This document shows positions 42,915-48,955 of a stretch of DNA of 48,955 nt, piece by piece. Each line of letters starts with the position of its first letter. Within the stretch, counting starts at the first letter, position 1. The position numbers and the translations under genes are program-made. A model generated the notes under the pieces. It searched no databases and had not been told where the DNA came from. It was given only the letters and a program-made list of their open reading frames with translations. Source of the DNA: an uncultured Bacteroidota bacterium (GTDB lineage Bacteria > Bacteroidota > Bacteroidia > Chitinophagales > Chitinophagaceae); the NCBI GenBank assembly GCA_946479615.1, contig CAMLGR010000013.1, positions 1 through 48,955 on the forward strand, given 5' to 3'.

Positions 42915-44534
42915 ATGGATAGAAGAAAGTTTATCAAGAAAAGCTCCATAGCCGGCCTCGCCGCTACCACTCTCGCCATCAGCTCCTGTCAGTCACCTGC
43001 ACCAACTGCTGCTAACAGTACTGAAAAAGATGACGGTCTTACTGATTTCGAATTGAATGAAATAACGGTAGACGAATTGCAGGAAAAGATGAAGAACGGA
43101 ACTTATACTTGCCGTTCCATTACCGAATTATACCTCAAGCGAATAGAAACGATTGATAAAAACGGCCCCGCACTGAATGCCGTGATCGAAATCAACCCTG
43201 ATGCACTCGCCATCGCCGATGCCATGGATGCCGAACGCAAAACCGGCAAGATCCGCGGTCCGTTACATGGCATTCCCATCCTCATAAAAGATAATATTGA
43301 TACCGCTGATAAAATGATGACAACCGCCGGCGCCTTAGCGCTCAGCGGTCATATTGCTGTCAAAGATGCCTTTGTGGTACAACGGCTGCGGGCAGCCGGC
43401 GCCGTACTATTAGGTAAAACCAATTTAAGCGAATGGGCCAATTTCCGTTCCTCCCGTTCCTCGAGCGGATGGAGCAGCCGCGGTGGGCAGACAAAAAATC
43501 CCTGCGTACTCGATCGCAACCCCTGCGGTTCCAGTTCCGGATCGGGTGCTGCGGTGGCTGCCAATCTTTGCGCGATTGCAGTAGGTACCGAAACCGATGG
43601 TTCCGTGATCGCACCTTCCTCCTTTAATGGTATTGTAGGCATCAAACCTACAGTCGGTCTTGTGAGCCGCGCCGGTATCATTCCCATTTCAAAAACACAG
43701 GATACCGCAGGGCCCATGACAAGAACGGTAAAAGATGCGGCTTTGCTGCTGGCGGCTATGGCAGGAATGGACCCGAATGATGCAGTGACTACCGAAAGCA
43801 CTGGCAAAGTGCCGACCGATTACACTCAATTCCTCGATGCGAATGGGCTACAGGGTAAAAAAATAGGAGTAGAAAAGTCTTTTCTTAAAGGACATGAAGG
43901 TGTCGTAGCCCTTTACCAGCAGGCTATCGACCTGTTGAAAAGTAAAGGAGCCACTATTGTAGAAGTAGAATTGCTGAAGGAATGTAACCCACTGGGCGAT
44001 GCCGAATTTCTCGTCATGAAATATGAGTTTAAGAATGGTGTCAATAAATACCTGGCTGCTGCCAATGCACCGGTAAAATCATTAGCCGATGTGATCGCTT
44101 TTAATAAAAATAATGAAGCAAAGGCAATGCCTTTTTTCAAACAGGAATTATTGGAAGCCAGCGAAGAAAAGGGCGGTCTCGATAGTAAAGAATACCTGGA
44201 CGCTGTAAAGAAAACCACGGGTGCGCGGAAGATCATCGATGATCTGATGAAAGCGCAGGGCTTACAGGCGATTATTGCTCCGAGTATCGGTCCTGCCAAT
44301 TGCATCGATCTTGTCAATGGTGATTATAGTACGGGTTTCTATTTCTGCCCGCCTGCAGCGATGGCCGGTTACCCCCATATCACGGTACCAATGGGCGCAC
44401 TGCATGAACTACCGGTCGGACTTTCCTTCATCGCCGGTGCTTACCAGGAAGGAGAAATAATAAAACTGGCTTATGCTTTTGAACAAGCCTCGAAAAAAAG
44501 AACAGCACCAAAATTTTTGAAGACGGTAGGGTAA
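42915..44534 (+). CDS. Amidase-signature lipoprotein
   Basis: A 539-residue exported amidase. The N-terminus has a twin-arginine-like MDRRKFIKK, a hydrophobic stretch and a lipobox ending in Cys (AISSCQS), which together suggest a Tat-exported lipoprotein. The amidase-signature catalytic triad is Lys in PILIKDN, Ser in GSSSGSGAAVAA, and Ser in TDGSVIAPSS. Family members hydrolyse amides such as glutaminyl- and aryl-amides; the natural substrate is not clear. The C-terminal region (ITVPMGALHELPVGLSF) is typical. It is the first gene after the divergent metG region. Confidence 0.9.
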   Translation: MDRRKFIKKSSIAGLAATTLAISSCQSPAPTAANSTEKDDGLTDFELNEITVDELQEKMKNGTYTCRSITELYLKRIETIDKNGPALNAVIEINPDALAIADAMDAERKTGKIRGPLHGIPILIKDNIDTADKMMTTAGALALSGHIAVKDAFVVQRLRAAGAVLLGKTNLSEWANFRSSRSSSGWSSRGGQTKNPCVLDRNPCGSSSGSGAAVAANLCAIAVGTETDGSVIAPSSFNGIVGIKPTVGLVSRAGIIPISKTQDTAGPMTRTVKDAALLLAAMAGMDPNDAVTTESTGKVPTDYTQFLDANGLQGKKIGVEKSFLKGHEGVVALYQQAIDLLKSKGATIVEVELLKECNPLGDAEFLVMKYEFKNGVNKYLAAANAPVKSLADVIAFNKNNEAKAMPFFKQELLEASEEKGGLDSKEYLDAVKKTTGARKIIDDLMKAQGLQAIIAPSIGPANCIDLVNGDYSTGFYFCPPAAMAGYPHITVPMGALHELPVGLSFIAGAYQEGEIIKLAYAFEQASKKRTAPKFLKTVG

Positions 44535-44635
44535 ATGGGAATATATAATACGTAATATTCAGCTGCTTCCTGCTATAAGGTGCTGTCTGAATACTATACC
44601 AGATACCTGTCCCTGCATAACAGCTCACTTATTAT

Positions 44636-44643
44636 TAACTTTA
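44636..44643 (+). promoter_or_regulatory. -7 promoter element for the LD-carboxypeptidase
   Basis: TAACTTTA, close to TAnnTTTG, lies only 4 bp before ATG 44648. It predicts transcription starting at or within a few bases of the start codon (a leaderless or near-leaderless mRNA). Confidence 0.4.
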
Positions 44644-44647
44644 GCGC

Positions 44648-45559
44648 ATGATTAAAACTCCGCCCTACCTCGAAAAAGGAGATACGATAGCACTTGTTTG
44701 CCCTTCGGGTTTTATGGCTGCTGAAAAAACAGCCGAATGTATCCGTGTATTGCAGGATGAATGGGGCTATAAAGTAAAAGTGGGAAAGACCGTTGGGGGG
44801 CATTCAACCACTTATTTTTCTGGTACAGACGAAGAACGATTGAATGATTTCCAGCAAATGCTCGATGATGATGAAGTAAAAGCCGTGCTTTGCGCCCGCG
44901 GCGGGTATGGAATGACACGCATCATTGACCGGATCGATTTTAAAAAATTCAAAAAGCAACCTAAATGGATCATCGGGTACAGCGATATTACATTACTTCA
45001 TAGTCACGTTTATTCCAACTATTATATTTCTACGCTGCATGCGCCGATGGCTTCCGCATTCAATGATGCGGGATATATCAACCGGTTCGTACAATCCGTT
45101 CGCAGTGCCCTTGAAGGGAAAAAAGCAAAGTACGAGTGCGAACCGCATAAACTGAACAGGAAAGGAGAAGGTATTGGTGAACTGGTCGGTGGTAATCTTT
45201 CCTTGCTTGTTCATGCAATCGGAACGGATTCTGATATTAAAACAAAAGGAAGAATATTATTTCTCGAAGATATTGGAGAATATTCCTATGCCATTGACCG
45301 TATGTTGCGTCAATGGCAACGTAGCGGTAAATTAAAAAACCTGGCCGGCCTGGTGATCGGTGGATTTACCGATATGAAAGATACCGAACGACCCTTCGGA
45401 AAAGAAGTCTATACAATTATCCACGAGGTCATAAAAGAATATGACTACCCGGTCTGCTTTGGCTTCCCTGTCAGCCATGAAAAAGAAAATTATGCCCTGA
45501 AGATAGGCGTGGGGTATAAACTGAAAGTCAGTAAAGCGAAAGCAATTCTTGAAGAATAA
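44648..45559 (+). CDS. LD-carboxypeptidase (peptidase family S66)
   Basis: A 303-residue serine peptidase of the LdcA/MccF family, which cleaves the L-D bond of tetrapeptide stems during peptidoglycan recycling. MccF-type members instead give microcin resistance. The catalytic Ser lies in WIIGYSDIT, the Glu in LFLEDIGE and the His in VSHEKENYAL. The N-terminal motif PYLEKGDTIALVCPSG is typical. There is no signal peptide, consistent with a cytoplasmic recycling enzyme. Its stop TAA lies inside the first unit of a perfect hairpin that reaches the end of the convergent katA gene. Confidence 0.9.
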   Translation: MIKTPPYLEKGDTIALVCPSGFMAAEKTAECIRVLQDEWGYKVKVGKTVGGHSTTYFSGTDEERLNDFQQMLDDDEVKAVLCARGGYGMTRIIDRIDFKKFKKQPKWIIGYSDITLLHSHVYSNYYISTLHAPMASAFNDAGYINRFVQSVRSALEGKKAKYECEPHKLNRKGEGIGELVGGNLSLLVHAIGTDSDIKTKGRILFLEDIGEYSYAIDRMLRQWQRSGKLKNLAGLVIGGFTDMKDTERPFGKEVYTIIHEVIKEYDYPVCFGFPVSHEKENYALKIGVGYKLKVSKAKAILEE

Positions 45560-45650
45560 GGAATAAGGAACAAAAAATAAGGAATGAGAAAGTAGCAGCC
45601 TGATGCCAAATTTTCTCATTCCTTATTTTTTGTTCCTTATTCCTTATTCT
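45553..45650. repeat. Heptad-arm hairpin, AATAAGG family, copy 3, perfect 39-bp arms
   Basis: Left arm 45553-45591 and right arm 45612-45650 are perfect 39-nt inverted copies with a 20-nt loop. The units are AATAAGG, AATAAGG, AACAAAA, AATAAGG, AATGAGA. It spans from the LD-carboxypeptidase stop to 3 bp before the katA stop, so it may act as a shared convergent end. Confidence 0.95.
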
Positions 45651-45652
45651 AT

Positions 45653-47164
45653 TTACGCTACCGTACCTTCTTTACTATGCTGCTTCGGCATCGCTGCTTC
45701 TGGATTAATGTCAAGCCCCTGCGCAATAGCCATTCCCAAACCAATATCGGCCCGGAAGAAATGACATAACTGGCGGTTGGCGATCTCTCCTTTCAATGGT
45801 CCATCAATTCCTTTCATAGCGCCTACGATATTGCTGACAAGGTTCTTCTTATCCTGTTCGCTTAAAACTTCACGGTAGAAAATACCTGGCTGTGTATAGT
45901 GATCATTTTCTCCAGGTGCATTCCTGTCATACCAGCCTGCAACATCCGTATCCAGTACCCATGATGGTTGTTTATAACTTTCATCGGCCTTGATATCATC
46001 GAAACTGTTTGGAGAATAATTCGGTTTCTTGCCGCCATTTCCATCTACCCGCATTTGACCATCCCGTTCGTAGTTATTAACGGCAAACGGGCATTTATTC
46101 ACTGGAATATGCTCATAATTACCACCCAGGCGATAACGATGCGCATCAGGATAAGAAAGAATACGACCCTGTAACATTTTATCGGGCGAATAACTGATAC
46201 CATCTACTACGTGTGCAGGTGCAAAAGCCGCCTGTTCCACATCAGCAAAATAGTTTTGTGGGTTTTCATTCAATTCCAGCTCACCGACTTCGATCAAGGG
46301 GAAATCTTTCTGGCTCCAGGTCTTGGTCAGATCGAATGGATTCCATTTATATGTCTTTGCCTGTTCCTCGGTCATGATCTGCACCTTCATCGTCCATTTC
46401 GGGAAATCACCTTTATCGATCGCTTCGACGAGATCGCGTTGTGCAAAATCAGGATCCAGCCCTTTCATGGTTACCGCTTCATCATTCAGGAAATTTTTAA
46501 TGCCCTGTTTTGTCTTGAAATGGAATTTCACCCACACTCTTTCGTTTTGCAGGTTGATAAAACTGAAAGTATGACTGCCGAATCCATGCATATGACGGTA
46601 GCCATACGGCGTACCGCGATCACTCATCACAAACATCACCTGGTGCAGACTTTCGGGGTTCAGGCTCCAGAAATCCCACATCATCGTCGGACTTTTACAA
46701 TTGGTATAAGGATCTCTTTTTTGAGTATGAATGAAATCACTGAATTTCTTCGGATCTTTTATAAAGAAAATAGGAGTATTGTTACCTACCAGGTCCCAGT
46801 TACCATCTTCGGTATAAAACTTTAAGGCAAACCCACGGGGATCTCTTTCTGTATCGGCACTTCCTTTTTCACCACCTACAGTAGAAAAACGAAGGAAGAT
46901 CTTTGTCTTTTTACCAACCTTACTGAAAACTTTAGCCCTGGTATGCTGGGTGATATCGTGTGTAACGGTAAATGTTCCGTAAGCGCCGCTTCCTTTCGCG
47001 TGTACTACTCTTTCCGGGATACGTTCGCGGTTGAAATGCGCCATCTTTTCATGAAGGATGAAATCCTGTAACAGCAAGGGACCTCGTGCACCTACGCTCA
47101 TGCTGTTTTCATTTTCGTAATAAACGATGCCGGAGGCCGTAGTTAATTTTTTGTTCTCACTCAT
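45653..47164 (-). CDS. katA: Heme catalase KatA
   Basis: Monofunctional heme catalase, 503 residues from ATG 47164; the frame is open to 47227, but the family start SENKKLTTASGIVY begins here. The catalytic His lies in VVHAKGSGAYG (His 55), the Asn in WDLVGNNTPIFF (Asn 128), and the proximal heme Tyr in SYPDAHRYRLG. Size and motifs fit the small-subunit (clade 3) group. It converts hydrogen peroxide to water and oxygen in the cytoplasm. The divergent oxyR gene starts 104 bp away, with a likely OxyR site between them, so induction by peroxide is expected. Confidence 0.97.
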   Translation of the reverse strand: MSENKKLTTASGIVYYENENSMSVGARGPLLLQDFILHEKMAHFNRERIPERVVHAKGSGAYGTFTVTHDITQHTRAKVFSKVGKKTKIFLRFSTVGGEKGSADTERDPRGFALKFYTEDGNWDLVGNNTPIFFIKDPKKFSDFIHTQKRDPYTNCKSPTMMWDFWSLNPESLHQVMFVMSDRGTPYGYRHMHGFGSHTFSFINLQNERVWVKFHFKTKQGIKNFLNDEAVTMKGLDPDFAQRDLVEAIDKGDFPKWTMKVQIMTEEQAKTYKWNPFDLTKTWSQKDFPLIEVGELELNENPQNYFADVEQAAFAPAHVVDGISYSPDKMLQGRILSYPDAHRYRLGGNYEHIPVNKCPFAVNNYERDGQMRVDGNGGKKPNYSPNSFDDIKADESYKQPSWVLDTDVAGWYDRNAPGENDHYTQPGIFYREVLSEQDKKNLVSNIVGAMKGIDGPLKGEIANRQLCHFFRADIGLGMAIAQGLDINPEAAMPKQHSKEGTVA

Positions 47165-47227
47165 ATAAATAATGGTTTCTTTTTTAAATGGGATTACAAA
47201 TGTGTGACAATAACAGCAATAAATCAA

Positions 47228-47263
47228 ATTGATTAATTTTATACTCTTATAATCAAAATCTAT
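47228..47263. promoter_or_regulatory. Likely OxyR binding site between katA and oxyR
   Basis: Two 15-bp half-site-like sequences, ATTGATTAATTTTAT (47228-47242) and ATAATCAAAATCTAT (47249-47263), are spaced 21 bp apart. Both resemble the ATAG-N7-CTAT type OxyR half-site (the second with 8 of 10 key bases). The site ends 4 bp before the oxyR start. Confidence 0.4.
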
Positions 47264-47267
47264 CAGT

Positions 47268-48203
47268 ATGACCTTTACTCAACTGGAATACATTATCGCT
47301 GTAGATACCTGGCGGCATTTTGCTACAGCAGCGACGAATTGCTTTGTCACCCAGCCCACGCTGAGCATGCAAATCCAAAAGCTCGAAGAAGAGCTGGACA
47401 TAAAAATATTCGACCGCAGCAAGCAACCGGTCGTTCCTACGGAAACAGGAATGGAGATCATTGAGCAGGCACGAAAGATACTGGCAGAAAGAAATTCGTT
47501 GCTCGAAACCCTGCAAAGTAAAAAAGGAGTATTGACAGGAGAATTACGTATCGGGATCATTCCTACGCTTGCTCCTTATTTATTACCCTTATTTATCGGA
47601 CCGTTTACCAAAAAATACCCGGCCGTCAAACTCGTGATCAACGAAATGATGACAGAGCATATCATTTCCCGGCTCCGTGATGGAAAGATCGATGCCGGTA
47701 TTTTGGTAACACCACTACAGGAAGCAGGCATCAAAGAATTTATTTTATTCTATGAAGAAATGATGGCCTATGTGTCCCGTAAGAATGCGATGTATGAAAA
47801 AACCTATGTATTGCCGCAGGATATCGACCCAAATAAACTATGGCTCTTGGAAGAAGGCCATTGCCTGCGCTCACAGATTGTCAATCTCTGCGAATTGCGG
47901 AAGATCAGTAAAGCGGGTAATGCATTCGATTATGAGGCCGGTAGTATCGAGACCTTGCGGCGCATGGTGGAGTTGAATGATGGCATCACTATCATTCCTG
48001 AATTAGCCACGCTGGATATGCCCTTGCGTCAAACGCAACTGATCAGGCATTTTAAAAAACCGGTTCCTATGCGGGAGGTCAGCCTTGTCGTGCACCGGAA
48101 TTTTGTAAAGAAACGTTTGATCGATGTATTGAAGCAGGAAATCCTTTCCACTGTGCCGGAGAAGATCAGGAAGAATAAAACGCATAATATAGTTCCGGTA
48201 TAA
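47268..48203 (+). CDS. oxyR: Hydrogen-peroxide sensor OxyR (LysR family)
   Basis: A 311-residue LysR-type regulator. The N-terminal helix-turn-helix is ATAATNCFVTQPTLSMQIQK (about residues 20-39). The C-terminal sensor domain carries Cys 199 (EEGHCLRSQ) and Cys 208 (NLCELRK), which align with the disulphide pair of OxyR from E. coli. It therefore probably senses peroxide by disulphide formation and activates katA, which is divergent and 104 bp away. A site overlapping its own leader suggests autoregulation. Confidence 0.95.
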   Translation: MTFTQLEYIIAVDTWRHFATAATNCFVTQPTLSMQIQKLEEELDIKIFDRSKQPVVPTETGMEIIEQARKILAERNSLLETLQSKKGVLTGELRIGIIPTLAPYLLPLFIGPFTKKYPAVKLVINEMMTEHIISRLRDGKIDAGILVTPLQEAGIKEFILFYEEMMAYVSRKNAMYEKTYVLPQDIDPNKLWLLEEGHCLRSQIVNLCELRKISKAGNAFDYEAGSIETLRRMVELNDGITIIPELATLDMPLRQTQLIRHFKKPVPMREVSLVVHRNFVKKRLIDVLKQEILSTVPEKIRKNKTHNIVPV

Positions 48204-48208
48204 ATTAA

Positions 48209-48301
48209 CTATGTGTACCTATGTATCTATGATGCTATGTGGTGAAAAGCGAATGGCGTAATCTTACCACATAGGATCATAGGTGCATAGATTACACATA
48301 G
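48209..48301. repeat. Octad-arm hairpin, CCTATGTG family, copy 3
   Basis: Four units per arm (left CTATGTGTA, CCTATGTA, TCTATGAT, GCTATGTG; inverted right arm CTATGTGTAA, TCTATGCA, CCTATGAT, CCTATGTG). The core GGCGTAATCTTACCAC is shared with the copy at 35853-35942. It begins 5 bp after the oxyR stop codon, between convergent genes. Confidence 0.85.
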
Positions 48302-48319
48302 AAAGTATGAATAAGGAAA

Positions 48320-48955
48320 TTATAACTGGAGTAATGAATCGATCTTTCGATGAAACAATGGAAAATCATTCAATGTATTATGCTTCCCGTTTTCAATACG
48401 CACCAGTTCGATATTATCGGGTCGTAATTTTTGTAAACGCCTTGCCTGGCTTAACGGGATCACTTCGTCACAGGAACCATGAAGAATGGTAACCGGCGTA
48501 GCCATTTTCTCTACATATTCGTCGATGCGGAAATGATATTTCGAAAAAAAACTGACGGGATAGATAAATGCATAATGACTGACCAGGTCATCCAGGCTAT
48601 AATACGGCGTTTCAAGGATCAATCTTTTACAATCCCTGACTGAAGCCAGTTTCGCTGCCACACCCGAGCCCAACGATTTACCATAAATAATGATACTGTC
48701 CTTATTCACCAGCGCCGTGGCCATTTTATACAATTCCATAGCATCGGCATGCATGATGGCTTCCGACCTCTTGCCCGTGCTTTTTCCATAGCCCGGGTAA
48801 TCGATCATCCATACTTCATATTTATTGCTGGTGAAATTGGTAGCAAAAGGCGCATACCGCTCGATATTCCGGCGGTTGCCATGAAAATAAAGTACTAATC
48901 CTTTGCGCAGCGAATCGGGTACAGAGAAATGTACAATTTTGATCGTCTTTTCATG
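48320..48955 (-). CDS. Alpha/beta hydrolase, 5' end outside the window
   Basis: The reading frame is open from the window edge to TAA 48320-48322, giving 211 residues; the gene starts beyond 48955. The oxyanion segment LVLYFHGNRRNIERYA comes first, then the nucleophile elbow IIYGKSLGSGVAAKLA (GxSxG-type, Ser in KSLG), the acid in HGSCDEVIP and the His in ENGKHNTL near the C-terminus. It resembles the BEM46/ABHD13-like serine hydrolases, often membrane-anchored at the N-terminus. The substrate is unknown. It is convergent with oxyR across a repeat hairpin. Confidence 0.87.
   Translation of the reverse strand, partial: HEKTIKIVHFSVPDSLRKGLVLYFHGNRRNIERYAPFATNFTSNKYEVWMIDYPGYGKSTGKRSEAIMHADAMELYKMATALVNKDSIIIYGKSLGSGVAAKLASVRDCKRLILETPYYSLDDLVSHYAFIYPVSFFSKYHFRIDEYVEKMATPVTILHGSCDEVIPLSQARRLQKLRPDNIELVRIENGKHNTLNDFPLFHRKIDSLLQL

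Noticed and set aside
47165..47227. Upstream extension of katA
   Set aside because: The added residues (CCYCHTFVIPF) are unlike catalase N-termini, which begin at ATG 47164.

Overview
The window looks like a chromosome segment of a Bacteroidota bacterium, most likely in or near the Chitinophagaceae. Supporting signs are the division and cell-wall (dcw) gene order typical of that phylum, a FecI-type ECF sigma factor with a FecR anti-sigma factor, a TonB-dependent receptor with a carboxypeptidase-regulatory-like N-terminus, GTG/TTG starts without clear Shine-Dalgarno sequences, and several TAnnTTTG-type -7 promoter elements. No rRNA, tRNA, CRISPR array or prophage was seen.

Layout. Positions 1-13045 hold the 3' part of a dcw cluster on the + strand: the ftsI tail, murE, mraY, murD, ftsW, murG, murC, ftsQ, ftsA and ftsZ. 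This covers most peptidoglycan-precursor steps plus the divisome core. Positions 13046-13486 hold terminators, a palindrome array and a promoter. Positions 13487-20060 are a cell-surface signalling operon: ECF sigma, FecR, an STN-domain outer-membrane protein with 16-residue repeats, a TonB-dependent receptor and a DUF2807 lipoprotein. A RAYT-type transposase follows at 20096-20713, next to a 0.6 kb tract with copies of a palindrome, one of them a perfect 49-bp hairpin. Then come a DUF1080 protein, a TIGR01777 epimerase, an ABC-2 exporter and an active/inactive pair of M16 peptidases. Positions 27854-32759 (- strand) hold an FAD oxidoreductase, two tandem GT87-type membrane glycosyltransferases and a metzincin-like protease. 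Positions 32871-42672 (- strand) hold metG, a YbjN-like gene, a giant AsmA-like gene, a FadN-like gene and a small unknown gene. The window ends with an amidase, an LD-carboxypeptidase, the divergent katA/oxyR pair and a truncated alpha/beta hydrolase.

The most unusual signal lies between the genes. At least nine intergenic gaps carry long hairpins whose two arms are built from tandem 7-bp units (GTGAATR, CAGTTGG or AATAAGG) or 8-bp units (CCTATGTG). The families share no sequence, but they share architecture and position: each begins within or 0-14 bp after a stop codon. They fill three consecutive gaps of the dcw cluster and all four gaps of the metG-to-33233 run, where two families strictly alternate. 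Two further gaps carry arrays of the 9-bp palindrome GGTGWCACC spaced about 20 bp apart. These are the best candidates for an undescribed mobile or regulatory element system. A second notable feature is the ECF/FecR locus, where the STN signalling domain sits on a repeat-rich barrel-like protein and not on the TonB-dependent receptor next to it.
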